NCBI GenBank assembly: GCA_020439505.1
Contig: JAGQSO010000016.1
Span: forward strand, 22,348 to 86,347
Source: Acidimicrobiales bacterium
GTDB taxonomy: Bacteria; Actinomycetota; Acidimicrobiia; Acidimicrobiales; Iamiaceae
Direction of reading: 5' to 3'
Length of the DNA: 64,000 bases
Every line of letters starts with the position of its first letter. The first letter of the stretch is position 1. Position numbers and translations under genes: made by a program. This document shows positions 42,541-52,054 of the stretch, piece after piece. Below the pieces are notes generated by a model. That model was given only the letters and a program-made list of their open reading frames with translations. It was not told the DNA's origin and searched no databases.

Positions 42541-42554
42541 TGGAACGTGTTCTA
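42541..42554 (+). promoter_or_regulatory. KstR-like operator upstream of the ferredoxin gene
   Basis: TGGAACGTGTTCTA matches TnnAACnnGTTnnA, the operator consensus of the TetR-family cholesterol regulator KstR in mycobacteria. It overlaps a TACTCT -10-like hexamer (42553-42558), so binding would block the promoter. Confidence 0.5.
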
Positions 42555-42586
42555 CTCTGGCGATGACCTGATCCTGGGAGGCAGCA

Positions 42587-42778
42587 ATGCGAGTGGTGGT
42601 CGACTACGACCTGTGCGAGAGCAACGCGGTGTGCATGGGCATCGCCCCTGAGGTTTTCGAGGTTCGCGACGACGACCTCCTCTACGTGCTCCAGGAGCAC
42701 CCTGACGAGTCGTTCCGCGAGCGGATGGAGCTGGCGGTGGCGCGCTGCCCCAAGCAGGCCATCAGCATCGAGGATTGA
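42587..42778 (+). CDS. [3Fe-4S]-type ferredoxin
   Basis: A 63-residue ferredoxin of the cytochrome P450-partner type. The cluster Cys residues are in DLCESNAVCMGIAPEVF and CPKQAISI. The second Cys of the classical four-Cys motif is missing (CESNAVC), as usual for [3Fe-4S] members. GGGAGG lies 6 nt before the ATG. The ferredoxin reductase gene follows after 69 bp, and a KstR-like site lies upstream. No P450 gene is in the window. Confidence 0.92.
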   Translation: MRVVVDYDLCESNAVCMGIAPEVFEVRDDDLLYVLQEHPDESFRERMELAVARCPKQAISIED

Positions 42779-42847
42779 GCGGCCCCCAGCGGGGCCGCGC
42801 CGGTAACTGTCGGCCCCATCGGTCGGCTCGACTCCGAGGAGTAGGCC

Positions 42848-44044
42848 TTGCCTGAGGGCGTCGACAACGTGATCGTGGTCGGCGCCTCCCTCGCCGGTGT
42901 CCGGGCGGCGGAGACGCTGCGCAAAGACGGTCATGTCGGACCGCTGGTGGTGATCGGTGCGGAGCACCACACTCCCTACGACCGTCCGCCACTGTCCAAG
43001 GAGGTCTTGACCTCCACGGTCGAGCCGGACCTGTCGCTGCGCGCCGTCGCCGCCGGGCTCGACGTCGACCTTCGCCTCGGCCTGTCCGCCACCGCGCTTC
43101 GGGCGGAGGCGCGGGAGTTGGACCTGAGCGACGGCACCACGTTGAGATTCGACGGGTTGGTCGTTGCCACCGGCTGTCGCGCCCGCACCTTGCCCGGAAC
43201 CGAGGACATTCAGCGGGTCCTGACCTTGCGTACCCTCGACGACGCGCGTCGCCTGAGGAGGTTGCTGGCGGAGGGGGCTCGACGGGTGCTGGTGGTCGGG
43301 GGTGGGTTCATCGGACTGGAGGTCGCCGCGTCGTGTCGGAGCCTCCGATGCCAGGTGACGCTGGTCGAACCACTGGACCAGCCGTTGGTGAGGATCTTGG
43401 GGCCCGAGGTCGGATTGGCGGTCGCCGACCTCCATCGATCGAACGGGGTTGATGTGAGGGTGGGTGTGGGCGTGGCGGCGGTTGAAGCCCTTGGCGACGC
43501 GAACGCCGGTGTGAGCGTGGAACTCACGACGGGGGAGAGGGTCGAGGCCGACGTGGTGGTGGTCGGCATCGGCGTGATCCCCAACACCTCGTGGCTGGAG
43601 GGAAGCGGGCTGCGGGTCGAGGACGGGGTGTTGTGCGACGAGACGACCCTGGCCGCACCCGGTGTGGTTGCGGCCGGCGATGTGGCGCGCTGGCCGAATC
43701 CGTTGTTTGGCGAGACGATGAGGGTCGAGCACTGGGAACACGCCCTCGACATGGCGAGCCATGCTGCTCGCCGTCTGATGGCGGGCTCCGCTCCGGGGGA
43801 GCCGTACGCGCCGGTGCCCTGGTTCTGGAGCGACCAGTACGACAGGAAGATCCAGTTCGCCGGGCGCTCGCACCCCGGTGACCGGACGGTCGTGGTCGAC
43901 GGCACCGTCGGCGGGGATCGGTTCTGCGTTCTCTACGGCGACGGGGAGCGAGTGACCGGCGTGCTGGGGGTGAACATGGCGGCCCGGGTCGTGCGGTACC
44001 GCAAGGCGATCGCCGAAGGCATGGCGTGGGGTGACCTGGCGTGA
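42848..44044 (+). CDS. Ferredoxin reductase (FAD/NAD(P)H-dependent)
   Basis: A 398-residue pyridine-nucleotide-disulfide oxidoreductase of the rubredoxin/ferredoxin reductase group. VIVVGASLAGVRAAE is the FAD Rossmann loop, VLVVGGGFIGLEVAAS the NAD(P)H loop, and GVVAAGDVARWP the second FAD motif. A C-terminal reductase domain follows (HWEHALDMA, YDRKIQFAG). It should pass electrons to the ferredoxin next to it. The TTG start is supported by GAGGAG 7 nt upstream. Its end overlaps the lysoplasmalogenase start (GTGA). Confidence 0.92.
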   Translation: MPEGVDNVIVVGASLAGVRAAETLRKDGHVGPLVVIGAEHHTPYDRPPLSKEVLTSTVEPDLSLRAVAAGLDVDLRLGLSATALRAEARELDLSDGTTLRFDGLVVATGCRARTLPGTEDIQRVLTLRTLDDARRLRRLLAEGARRVLVVGGGFIGLEVAASCRSLRCQVTLVEPLDQPLVRILGPEVGLAVADLHRSNGVDVRVGVGVAAVEALGDANAGVSVELTTGERVEADVVVVGIGVIPNTSWLEGSGLRVEDGVLCDETTLAAPGVVAAGDVARWPNPLFGETMRVEHWEHALDMASHAARRLMAGSAPGEPYAPVPWFWSDQYDRKIQFAGRSHPGDRTVVVDGTVGGDRFCVLYGDGERVTGVLGVNMAARVVRYRKAIAEGMAWGDLA

Positions 44045-44682
44045 GCGGACCGGTCTGGCTCCTGATGGTCGCGGCCGCTGCGGTGGGGGCGGCCGACTGG
44101 TGGGCGGTCTGGACGGAACGTCGGCCGTTGCGGTCGTTCACCAAACCGGGAGCGATGGTGCTGCTCATCGGCGCCACCGCGCTGGCGGAACCATTCGACG
44201 AGTCGGTTCGTCGGTGGATGCTCGTCGGTCTGGTCCTGTCGCTGGCCGGGGACGTGTTCCTGTTGGGGGCGGAGAAGTGGTTCGTGGGCGGCCTCGCCTC
44301 GTTCCTGCTCGGTCACGTCGCCTACGTGGTGGCCATGCAGTCCCAGTTCGCGTCGACGACGGGGTTGGTGGTCGGCCTCGCCTTCGTGGCGGTGGCGGTG
44401 GCGGTGGTGGCGCGTCGCATCGTCGGTGCCGTTGCCGGTGCCGGGCACCGCGAGATGGTGGGGCCGGTGGTCGCCTACATCGCGGTCATCTCGGCGATGG
44501 TGGTCAGCGCCTTCGCCACCGGTGCCCCCTGGGCCATCGGGGGAGCGCTCCTGTTCTACGCGTCCGACGCCACGCTGGCCTGGAACCGGTTCGTGGAGAA
44601 GCGCCGTTTCGGTCCGGTGGCGGTGATGATCACCTACCACCTGGCCCAGGCCGGTCTGGTCGCCTGGGTGATCACCGGCTAA
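44041..44682 (+). CDS. Lysoplasmalogenase-like protein (YhhN family)
   Basis: A 213-residue membrane protein with about eight helices, matching YhhN/TMEM86. Conserved blocks are RSFTKPGAMVLLI, LSLAGDVFLLG, FLLGHVAYVVA and the C-terminal FYASDATLAWNRF...ITYHLAQAGLV. TMEM86 members cleave the vinyl ether bond of lysoplasmalogen; bacterial function is less clear. It is coupled to the ferredoxin reductase by a GTGA overlap. A short AAGAC/GTCTT hairpin (44686-44702) may end the transcript. Confidence 0.85.
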   Translation: MSGPVWLLMVAAAAVGAADWWAVWTERRPLRSFTKPGAMVLLIGATALAEPFDESVRRWMLVGLVLSLAGDVFLLGAEKWFVGGLASFLLGHVAYVVAMQSQFASTTGLVVGLAFVAVAVAVVARRIVGAVAGAGHREMVGPVVAYIAVISAMVVSAFATGAPWAIGGALLFYASDATLAWNRFVEKRRFGPVAVMITYHLAQAGLVAWVITG

Positions 44683-44710
44683 TTCCAAGACAGCCGCCGT
44701 CTTTGCCAGA

Positions 44711-46291
44711 TCAGGCCCGGGTGCTGGTGAACACTCGGTGGCGTCCGGCCGCCTTGGCCTGGTACATGGCGGTGTCGGCGGCGGCGACCAACGACTCGGC
44801 GGTGTCGGAGTCGAGCAACGAGGCCACCCCGGCCGAAAACGACTGGCCTCCGGGGGTCACCTTCTGGAGCCTTTCGATGACCGTCACCGCCTCGGGCGCC
44901 CGGGTATCGGGGAGGAGGACCACGAACTCCTCGCCTCCCCACCGGGCCAACACGTCGGGATCGCGTAGGGCGTGGGACCAGGCGGTCGCGGCGTCTCGGA
45001 GGAGATCGTCGCCGGCGAGATGTCCGTAGCGGTCGTTGAACCGCTTGAAGTGATCCAGGTCCAGTACCGCCACCGTCAGCGGACGGCGGTTGCGTCGCGC
45101 CGAGGTCAGCTCCCGGGTGATCAGTTCGTCCCACGCTCGTCGGTTCGCCAGGTTGGTGAGTTCGTCGCGGTGGGCCTGGTCGTCGAGGACCTCCATCACC
45201 ACGACGCGCTCCAGGGCCCTTCCGGCGTCGACGCCGAGGAGGGTCATGGCGCTCATGTCGAACGTCGACGGCCTGCGGGGACGGTTGTGCCAACGGGCCT
45301 CCGCCGCGCACACCGGCGACCCGTAGGGCCCGACGGGAACCAGAAGGCGGGCGGCCACGTCATCGGGCCAACCGACCGGGTTGGCGGGTTCGTCGGGCCT
45401 TCGTTCGAACGTCACGTCGCTGCTCGTAGGCACCGTGAGGTCCGCAACTGCCTTCGGTGTCTGGGCGTCGTCGCTGATCACCCGTCGTCGTGACGTTCCC
45501 GGTCGATCGGCACGCTCGAAGACCGTGACGTCCCCGGTGATCTCCGAACCGTCGCCGAGCGAAGCGAGGATCACGAGGTCGGCATCGGTCAACAGCCGAA
45601 TGCCGGCTCCGAGCACGCCGATCGGGTCCTCGGTGTTGCTCAGCAGACGTGACACCGTGACCAGGTTCCCGATGGTGCGGTCCCGGGCCCGAACCGTGGC
45701 GATGAGGGTCCTGAGCACCACGCCCAGCGTGCCGGCGACGGTCAGCAGCAGGATCGTCCGGGGAATCTCGTGCGCCACGGTGTAACCCTCGAAGACCAGC
45801 ACCGGTATCGCCAGGGCCGCCGCCATCTGGGCGAAGGCCAACGCCAGGTCGATCCGGCGCCCGTACACCGCCTGCCAGATGATCGGCAGCAGCAGCAGCA
45901 CCCCGAATCCGGTGGTCCCCGAAGCATCGATCTCGCGCAACAAGATGACGCCGGCGCAGAACGTGGCCGACGGCAGGTGCTTCCACATGGCGGGCAGGCG
46001 GTGCCACGGCATGAGCACGATCTGGAGGCTGGCCACGATGAACAGTGCGCCGGCGGACCACAACCAGGTCGGGCGGTGGACGTCGGTCGCGGGGAAGATC
46101 GCCAGGACTATCGCCAGGATGCCCAGCAGGCCGAACGGGACGATCTGGCGGAACCTGGAACGTCTCGAGGCCGCCGCCCACGAGAGGGCCCCGGGCAGGT
46201 CGGACCCGTTCACATTCCCCATCGACTGGAGGTCGATCACCGCGCTGGTCCGCGGTGGGGCCACGCCGGAGGTTCGGGCTGAACTGCTCAT
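44711..46291 (-). CDS. Membrane diguanylate cyclase (GGDEF)
   Basis: A 526-residue protein: six membrane helices in the N-terminal third (IVPFGLLGILAIVLAIFP, LWSAGALFIVASLQIVLMP and others), a GAF-like central region and a C-terminal GGDEF domain. The active site reads RWGGEEFVVLLPD, and RDPD five residues before it fits the RxxD inhibitory c-di-GMP site. DELTNLANRRAWDELI and LDHFKRFNDRYGHLAGDDLL are complete, so it should synthesise c-di-GMP under product control. No EAL domain is present. The ATG at 46291 is chosen because a longer frame overlaps the next gene. Confidence 0.88.
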   Translation of the reverse strand: MSSSARTSGVAPPRTSAVIDLQSMGNVNGSDLPGALSWAAASRRSRFRQIVPFGLLGILAIVLAIFPATDVHRPTWLWSAGALFIVASLQIVLMPWHRLPAMWKHLPSATFCAGVILLREIDASGTTGFGVLLLLPIIWQAVYGRRIDLALAFAQMAAALAIPVLVFEGYTVAHEIPRTILLLTVAGTLGVVLRTLIATVRARDRTIGNLVTVSRLLSNTEDPIGVLGAGIRLLTDADLVILASLGDGSEITGDVTVFERADRPGTSRRRVISDDAQTPKAVADLTVPTSSDVTFERRPDEPANPVGWPDDVAARLLVPVGPYGSPVCAAEARWHNRPRRPSTFDMSAMTLLGVDAGRALERVVVMEVLDDQAHRDELTNLANRRAWDELITRELTSARRNRRPLTVAVLDLDHFKRFNDRYGHLAGDDLLRDAATAWSHALRDPDVLARWGGEEFVVLLPDTRAPEAVTVIERLQKVTPGGQSFSAGVASLLDSDTAESLVAAADTAMYQAKAAGRHRVFTSTRA

Positions 46292-46320
46292 GTCGGGTGG
46301 GTTGCCTCTGCTCCGATCGG

Positions 46321-47454
46321 CTACCAGATCTGGTCGAAGCACCGGGATGGAAGTAGGCCGGGGGCGACCCAGCGCCACGTCCCTCCGGCGGCGCGGCGGG
46401 TGAACTCGGTCCAGCGTAGGCAGTCGGGTTCGGTGACCCTGTGCACCACCTGTCTCACCGCCCGGTCGGTGATGACATAGCCCGCCCACACCCCGGGGTA
46501 GTCCTTGGTCGAGCCGACCTGGGTGGCGGTGACCTCCCGGTGTTCCCAACGCCGGTGACGGTGGGTGTGGCCACTCGACACCATGCAGCGTGTCCCGGTC
46601 CGGGCGACGGCTTCCATGAACCGCCGAGACTCCAGACGACCGACCCCGACTGGCCACACCTCCCTCACCGGCCAGCGATGGAGTTGGTGGTGGAGGAACA
46701 CCAGCGCCACCGAACCCGGCTCGGTCTCGGCCACCGCGGTCACCGCGTCGTCAGCCACGGCGTCGAGGCGACCGTGGTTGTGGCCTCCGGTGGTCGAGTC
46801 GACGAGAACCAGTCGGTAGCCCGCTCCGTCGACCACGTGCAGCGGGCTGGCCAGGGTCAGGCCGAAGGCGCGGGCGGCATCTTCGGGAGCCAGTCCGTTG
46901 CGGAAGGCCCGGTCGTGGTTGCCCGGAACCCCGATGATCGGGACCGAGGCGGCGTGGACCAGATCCGCGTACTCCCTCCATTCGTGGATCTGCCCCCGGT
47001 TGGTGAGATCGCCCTTGGCCACCACCACTTCGGCCCCCCACCTGGTGGTCGCCCGTAGGGCGGCGTCGGTGCAACGGCGGGGATGAGCGGTGTCGGGGGT
47101 CGGGTGTTCCCTCAACGTGCCACGATGCCCGAAGTTGACCGCCCCCAAGTGGAGGTCGCTGATGGTTCCGATCCGGGCCAGTTCCTCGCCGGGCAGGGGT
47201 GGCATGGTTCGGGTTCGGGTGACTATCGGGGTAGGGACGGCGGGGCCGGAGGCCACGATGTCGATCGACCGTCCCGGGGGCAGTCCGTCGAGTGTGGCTC
47301 CACCGGTGGTGAGGTGGGGATCGATGGCCATCGACAGCGGCGGGCCATGGGATGGAGTGAGCACGAGTTCCCCGCACCGCAGGTCACGCCACAGGATCTG
47401 GGCCGAGCGATCCTCGGTGGCGAACACCTCGATGCGGGGCGATCGCGGGATCAA
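46321..47454 (-). CDS. Metallophosphoesterase
   Basis: A 377-residue calcineurin-like phosphoesterase with all motifs intact: ISDLHLGAVN, AKGDLTNRG, VPGNHDRAF, FLHHQLH and SSGHTHRHR. About 110 N-terminal residues form an added domain of unknown role. The TTG at 47454 overlaps the stop of pepN (TTGA), so the two are coupled; a GTG a few codons in is an alternative. The substrate may be a cyclic nucleotide, DNA or a phospholipid. Confidence 0.82.
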   Translation of the reverse strand: MIPRSPRIEVFATEDRSAQILWRDLRCGELVLTPSHGPPLSMAIDPHLTTGGATLDGLPPGRSIDIVASGPAVPTPIVTRTRTMPPLPGEELARIGTISDLHLGAVNFGHRGTLREHPTPDTAHPRRCTDAALRATTRWGAEVVVAKGDLTNRGQIHEWREYADLVHAASVPIIGVPGNHDRAFRNGLAPEDAARAFGLTLASPLHVVDGAGYRLVLVDSTTGGHNHGRLDAVADDAVTAVAETEPGSVALVFLHHQLHRWPVREVWPVGVGRLESRRFMEAVARTGTRCMVSSGHTHRHRRWEHREVTATQVGSTKDYPGVWAGYVITDRAVRQVVHRVTEPDCLRWTEFTRRAAGGTWRWVAPGLLPSRCFDQIW

Positions 47455-50033
47455 CTCAGCAGGCCCTCGACCTCGCTCGACATCCGTTCGGCCAGTGAGA
47501 CCGACACCCACATCCGCTCCAGGTGCTGGTTGATCACCTGTGATCCATGGTCCATGGCCCGCTCGGAGACGAAAGCCTGGATACGGCGGGCCGTTTCGCG
47601 GTCGTTCACCGGCCGGATCCCTTCCAGGAGCCGGGGGATCATCGACGACGGGAACCGGTCGGTCAGGTCGTCCCACCGGTCCTCCACGAAACCCCAGACG
47701 GAGCGATGTGCGTGCCGGTTGGCGAGGGCGCGTCGAAGCACGAAGGCACCGTCTTGGGTGCGGATCTCGTCGGTGAGGGCGATCTCGGCCAACTTCAACA
47801 CCAGCGAAGGATCGGGGGCGTCGGCCAGTGCTCCGTGGTGACGGAGGCTGTCCTGGGCGCTTCGGGCCAGCCCGGCGCGCCGACGGATCTCGTCCCAGGT
47901 CTCCCGGTCGGCGTTGGCGGCCACCACCCGAACGGTGGCGTCGGCCAGGTCGGCGCCGGCTTCGGCCCGGTGACCGGGTTCGCCCATGGCTTCGAACCAT
48001 CGCCGGGCCCGTTCGATCTGGTTCCGGTCCCGTCCCAGACGCGCCGTGGCCTCGAACAGGGCGGCTCGTCGAGCAGAGGTCCGCTCGGCCTCGCCGTCGA
48101 CGGGAAGCGGGCCGATGGTCGTCAACGCCGGGGCCAGCAGCGATCGGGCGTAGGACGCGAAGCGGTCCCGGTGCGGGTCGGGCATCAGGCGGTCGAGTCC
48201 GCCGAGCACTCCGATCACCTTCTGGGTGACCGAGAGGTCGGTGTCGGTGGCCAGCACCCGCAGCGCTGCCGTCACCCGTTGCAGCGACCCTTTCCCCGCC
48301 AGTACCAGCGCCCATTCGTCCTCCAACAGCGCGTAGCGTTCGGCGGCGGTCAGGTGGAGCGGTGCGTGGACGATGGTACGGGCCAGCTCGGCGTCGGGCA
48401 GTTCGACCCGGTAGAAGCCGTTGGCACCGTTGTTTCCGACGATCCACGTCGGTGACGAGCCGACCGCGAGGGTGGCCTCGGAGCCGTCGAGCATGATCCG
48501 ATGCTCGGTCACCTCGTCCCCGTCGGCCACCCGCAGGACCGCCGGAACGATCTGCACCGGCTCGGTGACGGGGACCCGTCCGCTCTCGGGGTCGGCCAGG
48601 TAGGTGAACGTCCGGTGCGACAAGGTGAGGACACCGTCTTCGTCCGCGGTGATCGACACCATCGGGTGACCGGGATGGAAGATCCAGGTGTCCATCATGT
48701 GGCGGACCGGCTCACCCGAGACCGACTCGATGGCATCCCACAGGTCGGTGGTCTCGGTGTTGCCGTAGGCGTGGGTCCGTAGGTAGTGGCGGATGCCGGC
48801 CTGAAAGCGATCATCGCCCAGGTACTGCTGGAGCATCCGCACCACCGACGCTCCCTTCTCGTAGGTGAGCACGTCGAACATGGCTTCGGCGTCCTGGGCG
48901 TCAACCACCTCGAACTCGATGGGGCGGGTGGTCGTCAACGAGTCGGTGTCGAAGGCAGCCGACCGGGCGGTACCGAAGTCGACCCACCGCTCCCATCCCG
49001 GACGGAAGGCGTCGACGGTCAGCACCTCCATGAAGGTGGCGAAAGCCTCGTTGAGCCAGATCCCGTTCCACCAGCCCATGGTCACCAGGTCCCCGAACCA
49101 CATGTGGGCCAGTTCGTGGGCGATCACATCGGCGACGCGCTGCTGTTCCGCCTGGGTGGCGGTCGCCGGGTCCAACAACAGGGCGGTCTCGCGGAAGGTG
49201 ATGCAGCCCAGGTTCTCCATCGCCCCGAAGGCGAAGTCGGGTATGGCGATCAGGTCGACCTTGTCCCCGGGATAGGCGATGTCGTACCAGTCGGCCAGGA
49301 ACCGCAGCGAGAACGCTCCGACCTCGGCGGCGAACGCGGCCAGGCCGGTCTTGTCGGGCGGGGTGATAACCCTCAGCTCGACCCCGTCGACATCGGTGGT
49401 ACTGGCGACCTCGAGGGGCCCGACCACGAAGGCGACCAGGTAGGTGGACATGACCATGGTGGGGGCGAAGGTCACCCTCACCTTTCCGTCACCGAGTGGC
49501 TGTCGCCCGCTCTCGGACGCGTTGGAAACAGCCAACATGGTGTCGGCTACGTCCAGGGTGACCGAGAAGGACGCCTTGAACGCCGGTTCGTCCCAGCAGG
49601 GAAAGGCCCGTCGGGCGTGGGTCGACTCGAACTGGGTGCACGCCAGGGTGTGCTCCGCGCCGCCGCTGTCGGTGAAGGTCGACCGGTAGAACCCCACCAG
49701 CTTGTCGTTGAGGACGCCGGAGAATCGGGTCTGGAGCAGCGCCTCACCCGCCGCCAGCGCGGTTCGCAACGAGATGGTCGCGGTCTCAGTTGTCGGGTCG
49801 AGGGCCACGTCGGCTTCGATCCGCTCCCCGGCCTGTTCGACCCACACCGAGGTGATCTCGAGATCGAGGGCGTGCAGCACCACCTGGTCGACGGGTTCGT
49901 GAACGGTGATCGTGGTCGTCGCCCAACCCTCGAAGGTGGCGTGGTCCAGGTCCGGAGCGAAGCGGAGTTCGTAGTGCGACGGGGTGACGGTGGTCGGCAG
50001 CCGAAGGTGGCCTGGATCGGCGGGGGAGGTCAC
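47451..50033 (-). CDS. pepN: Aminopeptidase N (M1 family)
   Basis: An 860-residue M1 metalloaminopeptidase, full length for the actinobacterial type. The exopeptidase motif GAMEN and the zinc motif HELAHMWFGDLVTMGWW...NEAFATFME are intact; YEKGASVVRML carries the catalytic Tyr region. An ERAP1-like helical domain fills the C-terminal half. It is cytoplasmic, with no signal peptide. GTG at 50033 has AGGAG 8 nt upstream and TAGCCT (50067-50062) as -10 box. The metallophosphoesterase overlaps its stop. Confidence 0.95.
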   Translation of the reverse strand: MTSPADPGHLRLPTTVTPSHYELRFAPDLDHATFEGWATTTITVHEPVDQVVLHALDLEITSVWVEQAGERIEADVALDPTTETATISLRTALAAGEALLQTRFSGVLNDKLVGFYRSTFTDSGGAEHTLACTQFESTHARRAFPCWDEPAFKASFSVTLDVADTMLAVSNASESGRQPLGDGKVRVTFAPTMVMSTYLVAFVVGPLEVASTTDVDGVELRVITPPDKTGLAAFAAEVGAFSLRFLADWYDIAYPGDKVDLIAIPDFAFGAMENLGCITFRETALLLDPATATQAEQQRVADVIAHELAHMWFGDLVTMGWWNGIWLNEAFATFMEVLTVDAFRPGWERWVDFGTARSAAFDTDSLTTTRPIEFEVVDAQDAEAMFDVLTYEKGASVVRMLQQYLGDDRFQAGIRHYLRTHAYGNTETTDLWDAIESVSGEPVRHMMDTWIFHPGHPMVSITADEDGVLTLSHRTFTYLADPESGRVPVTEPVQIVPAVLRVADGDEVTEHRIMLDGSEATLAVGSSPTWIVGNNGANGFYRVELPDAELARTIVHAPLHLTAAERYALLEDEWALVLAGKGSLQRVTAALRVLATDTDLSVTQKVIGVLGGLDRLMPDPHRDRFASYARSLLAPALTTIGPLPVDGEAERTSARRAALFEATARLGRDRNQIERARRWFEAMGEPGHRAEAGADLADATVRVVAANADRETWDEIRRRAGLARSAQDSLRHHGALADAPDPSLVLKLAEIALTDEIRTQDGAFVLRRALANRHAHRSVWGFVEDRWDDLTDRFPSSMIPRLLEGIRPVNDRETARRIQAFVSERAMDHGSQVINQHLERMWVSVSLAERMSSEVEGLLS

Positions 50034-50130
50034 GGTCTGTCTCCTGTGGACGGGGACCCGGAGGCTACCGGGACCGTGGAGGGGCCATGGTTAGGCTGGG
50101 CGGTCCCCTGTTTTCTTTTCCCTTGCCCTG

Positions 50131-51513
50131 ATGCCTGCGCACCTCCCTGTCGACCTCGGGGTCGAGTCGCCCGCTGCGGACCGCCGTCGGCCCTCCGCCC
50201 GAACCCTCCGGCGGCGCGCCCGGACTCGGACGATGGCCTTCGGGGCGGTCATGGCCATGGCGGTGGTCGCTCTACCGGCTCCGCGGGTGACCGCCCAACG
50301 TCCGGTTGAGCTCACCGAGGCCCAACGTCGAGAGATACTCGACGACACCCTCGAACGGGCGCCCCGTGCCCCGGCGTCGCCCGACGATCCGTTCAACGTG
50401 GTCCATCAACACGAACTGGAGCGTGACGAGGCGGCACTCGAGCGGCTGAACGCGGCCCGGTTCCTGGAGGCCGCCAACGTTCAGGCCTTCAACGCCTCCC
50501 TCGCTCAGAACAAGTCACAGCGGGTCTTCGAAGAGGAGACCCGGCGCCGGGCCGAGGCCCAAAAGGAACTGGAGCGGGAGCGCAAGCGCTTGTCGGATCT
50601 GACGGTCCGGGCCTTCGTCAGCGGCGGCACGGTGGGGGTCGAGGAATACCGCGCCTACGTGAGCGGTGACACCACCGACATCGAGGGGGGCCGCCAACTC
50701 ATGTTCAGTCAGGTGTTGGACCGTCAACAGACGGTGACCGACCAGGCCGAGAGGGCGCTGGCGAAGGCGCGGGCGTCCTATGACCAGGCCAAGTCGGTCC
50801 TCACGCTGACCACCGCCTTCGCTACCGACCGCCAGCAGAACGCCGTGCGGATGGGACTTGTCGCCCAGACCGCGGCCGACCGCCACGAGAAGGCGATCGT
50901 CGAGGTGGCGGCGGCCAAGGACCGCCTGCGGGCGGCCGGTCGCCGCGGGGTGGGGCTGGTCCCCGAGTCGATCGCGCTGATCGGGATCCCGCGGCTGAAC
51001 GCCGAGGACCTGGCGGGATGGTTCCGGCGTCAGCCCTATCGTCCTCGCACCTCGACCCCGGTGGAGGACTTCGCCCGCTGGTTCATCGAGGAGGGGCAGG
51101 CCGAAGGCATCCGGGGTGACGTGGCCTTCGCCCAGGCGGTCCTCGAAACCGGGGGTTTCGCCAACGACGACACGGTGTACGCCAACAACTTCTCGGGGAT
51201 CGGTCACTGCGACACCTGTGCATCGGGGTGGCGGTTCCCGTCGCCCCAGATGGGGGTCCGGGCTCAGATCCAGCTCCTCAAGTCCTACGCGCTGGCGTCG
51301 CCCCGATACGTGTACCCCAAGGTGGATGCTCGTCTGAGGGGACCGGCGGGGTGCTGTCCGACGTGGGGAGACCTGACCACGGTGTGGGCGACCGCGCCCG
51401 ACTACGGGCCCAAGGTGATGATGATCTACACCGACATCGTCGCCTACGCCCTGGCTCGGAGGGCGGCAGGCCAAGGCCTGGACGATCCCCGTCCCCCGAT
51501 ACCCATGGGTTGA
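50131..51513 (+). CDS. Secreted coiled-coil protein with glucosaminidase domain
   Basis: A 460-residue exported protein. A basic N terminus and hydrophobic helix (MAFGAVMAMAVVALPAPRVTAQ) form a signal peptide. A long coiled coil (about residues 85-270; EETRRRAEAQKELERERKRLSDL and others) follows. The C terminus is a glucosaminidase-like lysozyme domain (DVAFAQAVLETGGFANDDTVYANNFSGIGHC) with the likely catalytic Glu in LETGGF. Two Cys pairs (CDTC, CC) may bind metal or form disulfides. The coiled coil resembles those that regulate cell-wall hydrolases at division sites. TAGGCT at 50092 may be the -10 box. Confidence 0.78.
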   Translation: MPAHLPVDLGVESPAADRRRPSARTLRRRARTRTMAFGAVMAMAVVALPAPRVTAQRPVELTEAQRREILDDTLERAPRAPASPDDPFNVVHQHELERDEAALERLNAARFLEAANVQAFNASLAQNKSQRVFEEETRRRAEAQKELERERKRLSDLTVRAFVSGGTVGVEEYRAYVSGDTTDIEGGRQLMFSQVLDRQQTVTDQAERALAKARASYDQAKSVLTLTTAFATDRQQNAVRMGLVAQTAADRHEKAIVEVAAAKDRLRAAGRRGVGLVPESIALIGIPRLNAEDLAGWFRRQPYRPRTSTPVEDFARWFIEEGQAEGIRGDVAFAQAVLETGGFANDDTVYANNFSGIGHCDTCASGWRFPSPQMGVRAQIQLLKSYALASPRYVYPKVDARLRGPAGCCPTWGDLTTVWATAPDYGPKVMMIYTDIVAYALARRAAGQGLDDPRPPIPMG

Positions 51514-51542
51514 GCATTCGAGGGTGGTTACCCTCGGGGACG

Positions 51543-51995
51543 ATGCTGTGGGTCTTTGCCGTGATCGGTTTGGTTGCTGTGGTCCTGATCGGACTGGTGG
51601 TGGTCGGAGGAGAGACCGCCCGCTTGGCCCAGGTCGCCCGCCCGGCGGTTTTCGACCTCGCCGAAGCGGTGGACTTCATCGCCGACCGGCTCCCGGCCGA
51701 CGTGCAGGCCCGTCTGACCCATGACGATGTGCGTTGGGTGTTGCTGGCCGACGCCGATCTGCTGGAGGAGTTCACCGCCGGCCCGGCCGAGCGTCGCTAC
51801 CCGTGGAGTCGCCGGCCCACCGCACCCGAAGAACCTCCGCCCGACACCGTGGTCGACGAGCTCACGTCGGTGGCCCGGATCCTCGACCGGTCAGACCAGT
51901 CGGGTCGGGCGCTGCTGGACGAGGACATCGTCGCCGTGCTCGACGGTCGGCTGGCCTATCTGGAGGCCATCGGCGCGGTCGGTCCCGAAGCGTGA
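51543..51995 (+). CDS. Hypothetical membrane-anchored protein
   Basis: A 150-residue protein with one N-terminal membrane helix (LWVFAVIGLVAVVLIGLVVVGG) and a soluble tail with AVDFIADRLPADVQARLTHDDVRWVLLADADLLEEF. No named family is recognised. TACCCT (51529-51534) is 8 nt before the ATG. It follows the glucosaminidase-domain gene by 29 bp. Confidence 0.65.
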   Translation: MLWVFAVIGLVAVVLIGLVVVGGETARLAQVARPAVFDLAEAVDFIADRLPADVQARLTHDDVRWVLLADADLLEEFTAGPAERRYPWSRRPTAPEEPPPDTVVDELTSVARILDRSDQSGRALLDEDIVAVLDGRLAYLEAIGAVGPEA

Positions 51996-52042
51996 GCGGC
52001 TGTCGGGACCGTGGGGGTTCACCGGGCCAGGCCCGTGTCGCG

Positions 52043-52054
52043 TAGCGTACGGCC
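52043..52054 (+). promoter_or_regulatory. Leaderless -10 box of the 70-residue protein
   Basis: TAGCGT (52043-52048), then 6 nt, then the ATG at 52055. It is one of the clearest examples of this layout in the window. Confidence 0.5.

Noticed and set aside
44686..44702. AAGAC/GTCTT hairpin as a firm terminator
   Set aside because: Only a 5-bp stem with a 7-nt loop and no T-run; mentioned as weak evidence only.
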